From JAIBJN01 sp963811635 (GTDB taxonomy: Bacteria > Actinomycetota > Thermoleophilia > Gaiellales > Gaiellaceae), in assembly GCA_963811635.1 (NCBI GenBank), contig CAWESB010000013.1:1-64000 (forward strand): a DNA stretch of 64,000 nucleotides, in the 5' to 3' direction. Shown here piece after piece: positions 8,510 to 17,357 of this stretch (positions are counted from its first letter, which is position 1; each line of letters begins with the position of its first letter). A model generated the notes under the pieces. The model saw only the letters and a program-made list of their open reading frames with translations. It was not told the origin of the DNA and ran no database searches. Made by a program: the position numbers and the translations under genes.

Positions 8510-8668
8510 CGGCCGCGGTGGGAGCCGACCGGGTGCCGGTCCGCGCGCCAACCGTTAAGTGACAGTAATGAGCAGGGCGGCCGGGCCGTCTGGGGCCGGT
8601 GTTAGCTTCGAAGCGCTCTGCCGGACATCCCCGCCCTCGACGTCGCCCTCGGGCTCATCTTCGTTTTC

Positions 8669-9577
8669 GTGATCCTGAGCTTCGTCTGCTCGGCGCTCAT
8701 GGAGACGCTTTCGAGCATCTTCGCCTGGCGCGCCGACTACCTGAAGAAGGGGTTGCGGAGCCTGCTCGACGAGGAGCTGATGGATCAGGTCTTCCACCAC
8801 CCGCTCGTCGATCCCCTGGTGCGCTCGTCCCGCGGCCTCTCGCCGGGCCTGAAGAAAGTGCCAGGCGTCCGCAAGGCGGTCGGCTGGTGGCGACGCGAGC
8901 GCCACCCCGCCTACCTGCCCTCGCGCACGGTCGTCTCGGCGCTCCTGAACCTCGATGTCGAGGCGCAGACGAAGGAGACTGCCGCGACCGTCGACGACGC
9001 GCTGAAGCGGATGGAGAAGGCCGTGCAGGACATCCCCGTCGACCGCGTGCGGGCGGCGCTGACGGCGCTCCTGAACGAGGCGGACGAGCGTACCGACGAC
9101 GCGGCGAAGAAGCTCGAGTTCTTCCGCCGGTCGGCGGAGACCTGGTACGACGACACGATGGCGCGCGTCTCGGGCTGGTACCGGCGTCGCGTTCAGATCG
9201 TGCTGTGGGTGATCGCGATCGTCGTCGTCCTCCTCCTCAACGTCGACACGGTCGCCATCGGGCGCACGCTGTGGAGCGACGACGCCGTGCGGGCGGCGGT
9301 CGTCGCGCAGGCCCAGGAGGCCGCGGGCTCGGAGGACCCGAGCGCGATCACGCAGAGCGTCGACAAGCTCGCGATCCCGCTCGGGTGGGATTTCGAGGGC
9401 GGCCCGCAGGACCTACCCGGCGGCTGGGAGGGGTGGGTCGGGAAGGTAATCGGGCTTCTCCTCACGGCCGCGGCCGTGTCCCTGGGCGCCCCCTTCTGGT
9501 TCGACCTGCTCGGCAAGGTCGCGCGGCTGCGCGCAACAGGCGTGCCGCCGCCCCCGGCGGCGAAGACGGAGAGCTAG
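8669..9577 (+). CDS. Membrane protein of unknown function
   Basis: A protein of about 302 residues with a hydrophobic N-terminus (VILSFVCSALMETLSS), a soluble middle rich in charged helices, a central transmembrane helix (IVLWVIAIVVVLLLNVDTVA) and a C-terminal one before a Pro/Lys tail. Proteins of this layout have the pattern ALDVALGLxFxF before the first helix. That pattern is also encoded here, upstream of the GTG at 8669. The natural start may therefore be the CTG at 8618, which would complete the first membrane helix. The function is unknown. It is divergent from the TIR-WD40 gene, with a gap of 159 bases. Confidence 0.7.
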   Translation: MILSFVCSALMETLSSIFAWRADYLKKGLRSLLDEELMDQVFHHPLVDPLVRSSRGLSPGLKKVPGVRKAVGWWRRERHPAYLPSRTVVSALLNLDVEAQTKETAATVDDALKRMEKAVQDIPVDRVRAALTALLNEADERTDDAAKKLEFFRRSAETWYDDTMARVSGWYRRRVQIVLWVIAIVVVLLLNVDTVAIGRTLWSDDAVRAAVVAQAQEAAGSEDPSAITQSVDKLAIPLGWDFEGGPQDLPGGWEGWVGKVIGLLLTAAAVSLGAPFWFDLLGKVARLRATGVPPPPAAKTES

Positions 9578-9600
9578 CGCCCGGCGCTATCGTGGCCGGC

Positions 9601-10468
9601 ATGGCCGCGACCGCCGTCTCCATCCCGGCCGCGACGCGCATGGGCGCCGTCCACCTCACCGTGGGCGACCTCGACCGCTCCCTCCGCTACTACGGCGGCC
9701 AGGTCGGCCTCGAGCTGCTGCGCCGCGAGGGCGGGACGGCCTCGCTCGGCGCGGGCGGGACCGAGCTGCTCGGGCTCGTCGAGGAGCCCGGCGCCCAGCC
9801 CGCCGGCCGCTACACGGGCCTGTTCCATTTCGCGCTCCTGGTCCCAGAGCGAGCACGACCTCGCTCGCTGGCTCGCCCACGCGGCGCGCGATCGCGTCCC
9901 GCTCGTCGGCATGTCCGACCATTTCGTCAGCGAGGCGCTCTATCTCACCGACCCCGACGGGCACGGGATCGAGATCTACCACGACCGTCCGCGCGAGGTC
10001 TGGGAGGGACAGGTCGGCGTCCGTATGACGACGGAGCCGCTGGACGTCGCGAGCCTGCTCGGCGAGCTGGAGGATCCGGCAACGGCGCCCTTCGAGCGGC
10101 TGCCCGCCGGAACCGACATGGGCCACGTCCACCTGCAGGTCGCCGACGTCGCGGACTCGATCGCGTTCTACCGGGACGTCCTCGGCCTCGAGCTGATGGC
10201 GGAGCTCTTCGGCTCCGCGGCATTCCTGGCCGCCGGCGGCTACCACCACCACATCGGCGCGAACGTCTGGCACAGCCGCGGTGCTCCGCCGGCCCCTCCG
10301 GGAACGGCGACGCTCCGCCACGCGACCCTCGTCCTGCCCGATGCCGGCGAGCGCGACCGGGTGGCCGCGCGCGTCGCGGACGCGGGCCAGGAGCCCGAGA
10401 CGCAGGCGGATGGCGTGCTCGTGCGGGATCCGTCCGGCATCAACCTCCTGCTCGCGGCCGCCCCGTGA
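9601..10468 (+). pseudogene. VOC family (catechol 2,3-dioxygenase-like) gene with frameshift
   Basis: Two halves of one vicinal-oxygen-chelate protein lie in different frames. The first runs from ATG 9601 (MGAVHLTVGDLDRSLRYY) to about 9846. The second continues as EHDLARWLAHAARDRVPLVG and MGHVHLQVADVADSIAFY to the stop at 10468. Joining the frames needs one base fewer around 9846-9850, where the sequence reads GTCCCAGAGCGAG. The rejoined product, of about 288 residues, has two metal-binding VOC modules as in the CatE/YfiE extradiol dioxygenase-like group. It is either a real single-base insertion or a sequencing error. The stop overlaps the GTG of the next gene. Confidence 0.8.
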
Positions 10469-11667
10469 GCCTCCGCGCCCTGGCCGTCGCCGGCCTGCTC
10501 GCGGTGGCCGTCCTGTCCGGCTGCTCGTCTGATGGGGACGACCACTCGCTGCCTCCCATGACGGACGCCGGGCCGCCGAGCGACACCGCGCTGCCCGAGG
10601 CCCCGAGCGTCGAGGAGTGCGCGGCGCTGACCGAGTCCGACGACGTGCGCGCCTGCTACGGCGAGGCCTTCTCCGCGCTCATGTCCGACGCTGACGATCC
10701 CGGGCCCGCCCTCGAGGAGATCGCTGTCGCCGCCTACTCGGATCCGACGGGGCGGCTCCTCGGAGACTGCCACGGGATCATGCACGGGGTCGGGCGGGAG
10801 TACGCGCAGGCCCACGGGGTCACGCTGGACAGCCTCATGGACTACCTCCCGAAGACGAACGAGCCCGGCTGCTCGGCCGGGTTCGCCCACGGGCTCGTCA
10901 CCGCCGTCGCGCCCGAGATCGATCTCTCCGACCCGCAGGCTTCGACCGGCGTCTGCGACGAGGCGGAGACGCGCTACCGGCGCTACAGCTGCATCCACGG
11001 CTTCGGCCACGCCTTCATGCGGCTCGTCCGCGAGGACTTGACCGAGGCGTTGAGATTCTGCTCCGCCCTCGGCGCGGATGCGCCCGACTGCTCGCAGGGC
11101 GTCTTCCACGACTACTGGTTCGCGGTCGCCGGCGCCGACGACGCGCAGGCGCCCGAGACCGTGGTCGAGGACCCGCGTGAGCTCTGCGGGGCCCAGGCCG
11201 ACGAGTTCGTGCGCCCGTGCTGGTACCGCGCGTTCATCGAGAACCGTCCGGCCGAGCCGATCGAGTCAGGCGCGGACATCCTCGCGCTCTGCGAGGGGCT
11301 CGCCGGGCTCCAGCGGCAGGCGTGCATCACTGCGGCCTCCGTCGTCGGCCCGCCCGACCCGAGCGTCCAGCTTTCCCTCTGCGCCGAGCTTGCGGGCGAG
11401 GAGGCCGTCAGCTGCATCCACGGGGCGAAGGTGCAGAACCTGATCGCCTCGCCGCCGGAGGAACTCGTGGCGTTCGTGCGCCGGTGCGACGGCTTCCCGG
11501 GGGCGACGAGGCTCGAGTGCTACCGCTGGCTCGGCAAGGTGAGCGCCGTCCTCACGGACGGCGCGTTCAAGCAGTTCGGCTGCAGGGCCGTGCCCGACAA
11601 GCGCTCGCGGCGGGCCTGCGTCCAGGGCACCCGCCAGATCGACGAGCCCCTCGTCACCTTCAGCTAG
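10465..11667 (+). CDS. Cys/His-rich lipoprotein of unknown function
   Basis: A 400-residue exported lipoprotein starting at GTG 10465. The signal peptide ends in the lipobox LSGCSS. The mature part repeats short motifs that pair Cys with His: CHGIMHGVGRE, CSAGFAHGLV, CIHGFGHAFMR, CSQGVFHDYW, CWYRAF and CIHGAK. About 18 cysteines are present, spaced roughly 20-40 residues apart, which suggests either metal sites or a ladder of disulfides outside the cell. I do not recognise the family. It overlaps the broken VOC gene by four bases, so it was probably coupled to it. Confidence 0.8.
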   Translation: MSLRALAVAGLLAVAVLSGCSSDGDDHSLPPMTDAGPPSDTALPEAPSVEECAALTESDDVRACYGEAFSALMSDADDPGPALEEIAVAAYSDPTGRLLGDCHGIMHGVGREYAQAHGVTLDSLMDYLPKTNEPGCSAGFAHGLVTAVAPEIDLSDPQASTGVCDEAETRYRRYSCIHGFGHAFMRLVREDLTEALRFCSALGADAPDCSQGVFHDYWFAVAGADDAQAPETVVEDPRELCGAQADEFVRPCWYRAFIENRPAEPIESGADILALCEGLAGLQRQACITAASVVGPPDPSVQLSLCAELAGEEAVSCIHGAKVQNLIASPPEELVAFVRRCDGFPGATRLECYRWLGKVSAVLTDGAFKQFGCRAVPDKRSRRACVQGTRQIDEPLVTFS

Positions 11668-11704
11668 ACGCAGCGCCCGTTGCCGGGCCTTGGCGAGCTG
11701 AACG

Positions 11705-13153
11705 CTACGAGGCTGGGGACTCCGCGGGCTCGGGCGCCGTGACGAGGTCCTCGCGCTTCAGGATCAGGAGCGTCGTCAGGAGCGAGAGGGCGGCGAAGCC
11801 GGCCGCGACCCAGAAGGCGAGGCTATAGCCCTCCGTGAGGGCCTCGAGCGACGGCAGTCGCCCAGGCGGGGTCAGGTTGTCCGTCCGCGTGGTCGAGACT
11901 GTCGTCAGGATGGCGAGGCCGAGCGCGCCACCGATCTGCTGGCTCGTGTTGATCAGCCCCGACGCCAGCCCGGCCTCACGGCCCTGGACGCCCGCAAGTG
12001 CCGCGATCGACACCGGCACGAAGGAGAAGCCGAGGCCGACGCCGACGAGCAGGAAGCCGGGGAGGAGGTCGGAGACGTAGCTGCCGTCGACGGAGACCTG
12101 TGTGAAGAAGACGAGGCCGACCCCGAGTAGCGTCAGTCCCGTGGCGAGCACGGGCTTCACGCCGATCCGTGTCACGAGTGCCTGTGCGAGGCCGGAGGAG
12201 AGGACCGCGGTCAGCGCGACCGCGAGGTAGCCGACGCCGGTCTCGAGCGCCGAGAAGCCGAGCACGATCTGCATGTAGAGCGACAGGAGGAAGAACATTC
12301 CGAAGATCGTCGTGCCCAGCCCGAAGCCGATCAGATTCGCGCCCGCGAGCGTCCGCCGCTTGAAGAAGCTCAGCGGCACGAGCGGCGACTGCGAGCGCGA
12401 CTCGATGACGAGGAAGGCGACCATGAGCACGGCGGAGCTGATCAGAGGGACGATCGTCTTGGGGGACGACCAGCCGCCCTGGGTGGACTGCGTGAGGCCG
12501 TAGACGAAGAGCATGAGGCTCGCCGTGACGGTGACTGCCCCCGCCGCGTCGAAGTGGCGGGCGAGGCCGTCCGCGCGGCTCTCGCGCACGTAGCGCGGCA
12601 CCAGCGCGAGTGCGGCGAGACCGATGGGGACGTTGACGAAGAAGATCCACTCCCAGCCGACGTACTCGGTGAGGATGCCGCCGAGGAGGACGCCGATGGC
12701 GGCGCCCGAGCCGGCGATCGCGCCGAGAATCCCCAGGGCCTTGTTCCGCTCGGCGCCCTCGCGGAAGGTGACGAGCGTGATCGAGAAGACCGACGGCGCG
12801 AGGATCGCGCCGGCGGCGCCCTGGATCAGGCGCATGGCGATGAGCATCCCGGAGGAGACCGAGAGGCCGCAGAGCAGCGAGGAGGCGGCGAAGAGGGCCA
12901 GGCCGACCATGAACAGCCGCCGCCGCCCGAGCAGGTCGCCCGTGCGCCCGCCGAGGAGCAGAAAGCCGCCGAAGGTGAGGGCGTAGCCGCTCACCACCCA
13001 CTGCAGGTTCTCGATCGTGAAGTCGAGGTCTTCCTGGATCGAGGGGAGCGCGACGTTCACGATCGAGACGTCGAGCACGACCATCAGGTAGGCCACTCCC
13101 AGGACGGCCAGAGCCTTCCAGCGCCTCGGGTCCGGAGCCGTGTCGATCGCCAT
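11705..13153 (-). CDS. MFS drug exporter, DHA2 (EmrB/QacA) family
   Basis: A 482-residue transporter predicted to have 14 membrane helices, paralogous to the one at 2304. It has VLDVSIVNVALPSI in helix 1, motif A GGRTGDLLGRRR near residue 75 and GAAIGVLLGGILTE in the motif C region. A GAGAGGAG ribosome site precedes ATG 13153. The C-terminus is short and polar (TAPEPAESPAS). Family members export drugs or lipid-like molecules with proton exchange; the substrate here is not readable. The gene is divergent from tag, and 51 bases separate the two starts. Confidence 0.9.
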   Translation of the reverse strand: MAIDTAPDPRRWKALAVLGVAYLMVVLDVSIVNVALPSIQEDLDFTIENLQWVVSGYALTFGGFLLLGGRTGDLLGRRRLFMVGLALFAASSLLCGLSVSSGMLIAMRLIQGAAGAILAPSVFSITLVTFREGAERNKALGILGAIAGSGAAIGVLLGGILTEYVGWEWIFFVNVPIGLAALALVPRYVRESRADGLARHFDAAGAVTVTASLMLFVYGLTQSTQGGWSSPKTIVPLISSAVLMVAFLVIESRSQSPLVPLSFFKRRTLAGANLIGFGLGTTIFGMFFLLSLYMQIVLGFSALETGVGYLAVALTAVLSSGLAQALVTRIGVKPVLATGLTLLGVGLVFFTQVSVDGSYVSDLLPGFLLVGVGLGFSFVPVSIAALAGVQGREAGLASGLINTSQQIGGALGLAILTTVSTTRTDNLTPPGRLPSLEALTEGYSLAFWVAAGFAALSLLTTLLILKREDLVTAPEPAESPAS

Positions 13154-13204
13154 GGAGAACTCCTCTCAGCCTGAAGAACGTGTCCGCCGCCTAGGCTACC
13201 GACC

Positions 13205-13771
13205 ATGGAGCGGTGCGCGTGGGTACCCGAGGCGGACGAGCTCTACGTCGCCTATCACGACGAGGAATGGGGAGTCCCGGAGCGCGACGACCGCGCTCTC
13301 TACGAGCTCCTGACGCTCGAGGGCGCGCAGGCGGGGCTCTCGTGGGCGACGATCCTGCACAAGCGCGAGAACTACCGGAAGGCGTTCGCCGGCTTCGACC
13401 CGGCTGCGGTGGCCGCGTTCGGGCCGGCCCGCGTCGAGGAGCTCCTCCAGGACGCGGGCATCGTCCGCAACCGCCTCAAGGTGGAGTCGACCGTCGAGAA
13501 CGCCCGGCGCGTGCTCGAGGTGCAGGAGGAGCTCGGGAGCTTCTCCGACCTCGTCTGGAGCTTCGTCGACGGGGAGCCGCTCGTGGGCGGCTGGCGGTCG
13601 GTCTCGGAGATTCCGGCGGAGACACCGGTCTCGAAGGCGATGAGCAAGGACCTGAAGCGCCGCGGCTTTCGCTTCGTCGGGCCGAAGGTCTGCTACGCGT
13701 TCATGCAGGCGACGGGGCTCGTGGACGACCACGTCGTCTCGTGCTTCCGCTTCCGACCGGCCCCGTCGTAA
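13205..13771 (+). CDS. tag: DNA-3-methyladenine glycosylase I
   Basis: This base-excision enzyme removes 3-methyladenine from alkylated DNA. The 188-residue protein has the family N-terminus MERCAWV, with a Cys and His18 (AYHDEEWG) that, with the C-terminal His and Cys (DDHVVSCF), form the Tag zinc site. The segment LEGAQAGLSWATIL is the conserved helix-hairpin region, and the catalytic-pocket Glu is in the EEWG/LTLEGAQ area. Length matches E. coli Tag (187). The MFS gene follows after ten bases. Confidence 0.95.
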   Translation: MERCAWVPEADELYVAYHDEEWGVPERDDRALYELLTLEGAQAGLSWATILHKRENYRKAFAGFDPAAVAAFGPARVEELLQDAGIVRNRLKVESTVENARRVLEVQEELGSFSDLVWSFVDGEPLVGGWRSVSEIPAETPVSKAMSKDLKRRGFRFVGPKVCYAFMQATGLVDDHVVSCFRFRPAPS

Positions 13772-13781
13772 CGCTGCACTC

Positions 13782-15116
13782 GTGAGCCCCGACGACCTGC
13801 GCGAAGGCGAGCGCCTCGGCCCGGCGCCGCCCGTCCCCGAGCCGGCCGGCGCCCGCTCGCTCCTGCGCCTGGCGACGGTCGACATCGGGCCGCTGCGGCG
13901 CCACCGGGACTTCCGCCTCCTCTTCGTCGGCCAGGGCGTCTCCGCCTTCGGCTCGATGATCACGTACGTCGCGCTGCCGTACCAGGCCTACCAGCTGTCC
14001 GGCTCCTCGCTCGTGGTCGGCCTCCTCAGCCTTGCGGAGCTGGTGCCGCTGCTCGTGACCGCGTTCGTCGGCGGCGCGCTTGCGGATGCCTTCGACCGCC
14101 GTCGCCTGGTGCAGATCGCCGAGCTCGGTCTCGCTGCCTGCGCGGGCGTGCTCGTCCTCAACTCGACGCTCTCCGAGCCGCGGCTGTGGGTGCTCTTCGC
14201 CGTGGGCGCGGCAATGGCGGGGCTCGACGGAATCCAGCGCCCGCCCCTCGACGCGCTCATCCCGCGCCTCGTCGACCGGGAGGAGTTCCTCGCGGCGAGC
14301 GCCCTCGACGGCTTCCGCTCGACCTTTGGCTGGGTGGCGGGCCCGGCGCTCGCCGGGGTCTTCATTGCGGTGCTCGGGCTCCCTCTGACGTACACGATCG
14401 ACGTAGCCACGTTCGGCGTCTCGCTCGTGGCGCTCGCGCTCATGCGCGCGGTGCCCCCGCCGCCCGGTGCCGACCGGCCGAGCCTCCAGGGCATCCTCGA
14501 GGGCCTGCGCTACGCGAAGAGTCGCCCCGAGCTGGTCGGGACGTACACGGTCGACCTGATCGCGATGTTCTTCGGGATCCCGATCGCGCTCTTCCCTGCC
14601 TTCTCGGAGGAGTTCGGGGGCGCCGGTGCGCTCGGGCTCTTGTACGCGGCCCCCGCGCTGGGCGCGCTGGTCGCCACGGCGACGAGCGGCTGGACCGCGC
14701 GGATCAACCGGCACGGGATGGCGGTCGTCTGGGCGGCGATGGGCTGGGGGCTTGCCATGACGGCCCTCGGGTTCGCGCCGAATCTGGGCATTGCCCTGGC
14801 CATGCTCGCGCTGGCGGGCGGGTCGGACATGGTGAGCGGGATCTTCCGCGGGGCGATCTGGAACACGACCGTCCCCGACCACCTGCGCGGCCGCCTCGCC
14901 GGGATCGAGCAGGTGAGCTACTCGGCCGGGCCGCTCCTCGGCAACCTGGAGTCCGGCGTCGTCGCGAGCTTCGCCGGCGTGCGCGGCTCGATCGTGTCCG
15001 GCGGCGTCCTCTGTGTCGTCGGCGTCGGGGTTGCCGCGCTGCTCTTGCCAACCTTCCGGGCCTACGACGCCCGCGAGCGCCTGGCGAGCCCTCCCGAGCG
15101 ACCCGCGCCGGCCTGA
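13782..15116 (+). CDS. MFS transporter, EntS-like exporter type
   Basis: A 444-residue transporter with about 12 membrane helices and a polar N-terminal tail of some 35 residues. The core begins HRDFRLLFVGQGVSAFGS, and the motif A equivalent is GGALADAFDRRRLV, both typical of the EntS/macrolide-type MFS group. The start is GTG 13782. A hairpin (CCCGC/GCGGG at about 15151-15165) lies after the stop but lacks a T run. The substrate is unknown; siderophores and macrolides are known substrates of relatives. It may be cotranscribed with tag. Confidence 0.85.
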   Translation: MSPDDLREGERLGPAPPVPEPAGARSLLRLATVDIGPLRRHRDFRLLFVGQGVSAFGSMITYVALPYQAYQLSGSSLVVGLLSLAELVPLLVTAFVGGALADAFDRRRLVQIAELGLAACAGVLVLNSTLSEPRLWVLFAVGAAMAGLDGIQRPPLDALIPRLVDREEFLAASALDGFRSTFGWVAGPALAGVFIAVLGLPLTYTIDVATFGVSLVALALMRAVPPPPGADRPSLQGILEGLRYAKSRPELVGTYTVDLIAMFFGIPIALFPAFSEEFGGAGALGLLYAAPALGALVATATSGWTARINRHGMAVVWAAMGWGLAMTALGFAPNLGIALAMLALAGGSDMVSGIFRGAIWNTTVPDHLRGRLAGIEQVSYSAGPLLGNLESGVVASFAGVRGSIVSGGVLCVVGVGVAALLLPTFRAYDARERLASPPERPAPA

Positions 15117-15232
15117 GGTGGCCGAGCCGAGCCGCGCGATCGCCACCCCGCCGACAGCGGGCATGATGTCAGGGAGCAACGGGTAGACGGACGCCTGCAC
15201 GCGCGGCCAGGAAGGAGCGGAAGGGAACGGCC

Positions 15233-16156
15233 ATGAAGCTCGAAGGGATCCACCACGTCACCGCGATCACTGCCGACGCCCCGGGGAACGTCGACTTCTA
15301 CACGCGCGTGCTCGGCCTGCGGCTCGTGAAGAAAACGGTAAACCAGGACGACCCGACCGTGTACCACCTCTTCTACGCCGACGAGAAGGGGAGCCCAGGC
15401 TCCGACCTCACCTTCTTCGAGTATCCGGGCCTGCCTCCCGGCCGCGCGGGTGCCGGCATGGTGCATACCGTGGCGTGGCGCGTCGCCTCCCCCGAAGCCC
15501 TTGCCTTCTGGGGCGAGCGGCTGGCGGCGGAGGGAACCGACTCGGAGCGGGACGGCGACCGGCTGCGCTTCACCGATCCCGAGGGGATGGGCCTGGAGCT
15601 GCACGCGGTCGACCGCGGCGACGAGCCCCTCGTCGCCCACCACCCCGAAATTGCCGCCGAGGTCGCGCTCCAGGGCTTCGACGGCGTCAGGGCGTACTCG
15701 GCCGACCCGGAGGCCAGCAGGCCCTTCCTGGAGGAGGCGCTCGCGTTCGAGCCGGGCGACGGCGGCTGGGAGGTGCGCGGGACCGACCGCGGCTCCATCT
15801 ACGGCTACGACGAGCCCCCGGGCGAGCGCGGGCTCTCGGGCGCGGGCACCGTCCACCATGTCGCCTGGTCGTCGCCGCTCGACGAGCACGAGAGCTGGCG
15901 CGAGCGCGTGGCCCAGGCGGGCGCGCGGCCGACGCCGGTGATCGACCGCTTCTACTTCCGCTCGATCTACTTCCGCGAGCCGAGCGGCGTCCTCTTCGAG
16001 ATCGCCACGCTCGGCCCGGGCTTCACAGCCGACGAGCCGCTCGAGACGCTCGGCGAGGCCCTCTCGTTGCCGCCGGCCTACGAGCCGCTCCGAGAGCGGC
16101 TCGAGCACGTCCTGACGCCGCTCCCCGACCCGCGGCACGCGCGCGCCTCGAACTGA
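15233..16156 (+). CDS. VOC ring-cleaving dioxygenase, MhqO-like
   Basis: A 307-residue protein with two tandem VOC modules. The first starts LEGIHHVTAITADAPGNVDF and the second at about residue 150, with the metal histidine repeated in GTVHHVAWSS. The glutamate near the C-terminus (GVLFEIATLGPGF) completes the expected 2-His-1-carboxylate metal site. The N-terminal pattern LRLVKKTVNQDDPTVYHLFY is diagnostic of the MhqO/LinE-like group, which opens hydroquinone-type rings or detoxifies quinones. A GGAACGG ribosome site precedes ATG 15233. Unlike other VOC genes in this window it is intact. The OLD-type gene follows by 16 bases. Confidence 0.88.
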   Translation: MKLEGIHHVTAITADAPGNVDFYTRVLGLRLVKKTVNQDDPTVYHLFYADEKGSPGSDLTFFEYPGLPPGRAGAGMVHTVAWRVASPEALAFWGERLAAEGTDSERDGDRLRFTDPEGMGLELHAVDRGDEPLVAHHPEIAAEVALQGFDGVRAYSADPEASRPFLEEALAFEPGDGGWEVRGTDRGSIYGYDEPPGERGLSGAGTVHHVAWSSPLDEHESWRERVAQAGARPTPVIDRFYFRSIYFREPSGVLFEIATLGPGFTADEPLETLGEALSLPPAYEPLRERLEHVLTPLPDPRHARASN

Positions 16157-16172
16157 GCCGGACGCTTCGCGC

Positions 16173-17357
16173 ATGAGCCTGCTCGAGTCCGTCCGCGTGC
16201 GGGCCTACCGCTCGGCGCGCGACGTCGAGCTCGAGCTCGGCCCGGTCACGGCGCTTGTGGGCGAGGCGCGCTCCGGCAAGTCCAGCCTGCTCGCTGCCGT
16301 GCGCGCGCTGCTCGACCCGGCCGCGCCGCCGAGCCCCGAGGACGTGCGCGGCCGGGCCGCCACGATGACGGTCGAGGCGAAGCTCGCGGGCGGGCGCACG
16401 ATCGCGCTGACGGCGCACCCGCCGGAGAAGCCCCGGGCGCGCCGTCGCGGGGCGCCGCCCGTCCTCTTCCTGCCCGCCGCCCATCGCTCGGGGCCGCTTC
16501 TCGACCTCGACGGCGAGGTCGACGAGGTCGGGGACGCCGTTCGGCTCTTCCGGGACGCGCTCCAGGAGCCGCAGGAGCACCCCTCGGACTCAGCCGCGGC
16601 GTCCGCCCTCGTCGCCGCGGTCGACGCGTGCCGGGAGGCGGGGATCTCCGGCGTCGTCTTCCTGATCGAGGAGCCGGAGCTCTTTCTGCGCCCGCAGACC
16701 CAGCGCTACCTCTACCGGCGGCTCCGCGCGCTGGCAGCCGGCGGCAACCAGGTGCTCTACACGACCCACGCGCCCGCCTTCCTAAACGTCGCCCGGCTGG
16801 AGGAGCTCGTCCTCGTCCGCTACAGCCAGCGGCGCGGGACGCACATCGTCCAGCCGGAGCCGCTCGAGGCCGACGAGGCCTTCAGGGTCGTCAGCGAGTT
16901 CGACGCCGAGCGGAGCGAGCTCTTCCTCGCCCGCTCGGCGATCCTCGTCGAGGGGCGCACGGAGAAGCTCGTCCTCCCCACGATCTTCGCCGCGCTCGGC
17001 TATGACGCTGATCGGGCCGAGGTCTCGATCGTCGAGTGCGGCGGCAAGTCGAACATCCCCGTGTTCGCGCGCATCTGCAAGGCGTGCAGGATCCCCTTCG
17101 TCGTCATCCACGACCGGGACGCGCAGCCGGGCGCCGACCCGATCCCGGCCGAGGTCGCCCTCAACCGCCTGATCGCGAAGATCGCGGGCCGCGGGCGGAC
17201 GATCGTCCTCGCCCCCGACTTCGAGGGCGTCACGGGCCTCCGCGGGCACTCGAACAAGCCCGAGCGGGCGTGGAATTACTTCTCCGAGGCCGGCGCCAGG
17301 GTGCCGCAGAAGCTCGAGCGGGCCGTGCGCCTCGCGGTGCGGGACGCCGCTCGCTAG
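16173..17357 (+). CDS. Compact OLD-type ATPase with TOPRIM domain
   Basis: A 394-residue protein joining an ABC-type ATPase with a TOPRIM nuclease-like domain. Walker A is GEARSGKSSL (about residue 30) and Walker B is VFLIEEPELFL (about residue 165), followed by the switch LYTTHAPAFL. The TOPRIM part starts near 250 (AILVEGRTEKLVLP) and carries the DRD motif (VIHDRDAQPG) near 315. OLD proteins are usually 550-650 residues, so the central dimerisation insert is much reduced. Relatives include the OLD nuclease and the Gabija GajA nuclease, but no GajB-like helicase is adjacent, so a defence role is only a possibility. The neighbours are metabolic genes. Confidence 0.85.
   Translation: MSLLESVRVRAYRSARDVELELGPVTALVGEARSGKSSLLAAVRALLDPAAPPSPEDVRGRAATMTVEAKLAGGRTIALTAHPPEKPRARRRGAPPVLFLPAAHRSGPLLDLDGEVDEVGDAVRLFRDALQEPQEHPSDSAAASALVAAVDACREAGISGVVFLIEEPELFLRPQTQRYLYRRLRALAAGGNQVLYTTHAPAFLNVARLEELVLVRYSQRRGTHIVQPEPLEADEAFRVVSEFDAERSELFLARSAILVEGRTEKLVLPTIFAALGYDADRAEVSIVECGGKSNIPVFARICKACRIPFVVIHDRDAQPGADPIPAEVALNRLIAKIAGRGRTIVLAPDFEGVTGLRGHSNKPERAWNYFSEAGARVPQKLERAVRLAVRDAAR

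Noticed and set aside
15145..15170. Terminator after the MFS gene at 13782
   Set aside because: The CCCGC/GCGGG hairpin is only five base pairs long and has no T run; such short GC stems occur by chance in this sequence.
16173..17357. Gabija defence system
   Set aside because: Only an OLD/GajA-like protein is present; the required GajB helicase is not adjacent, and the neighbours are metabolic genes.
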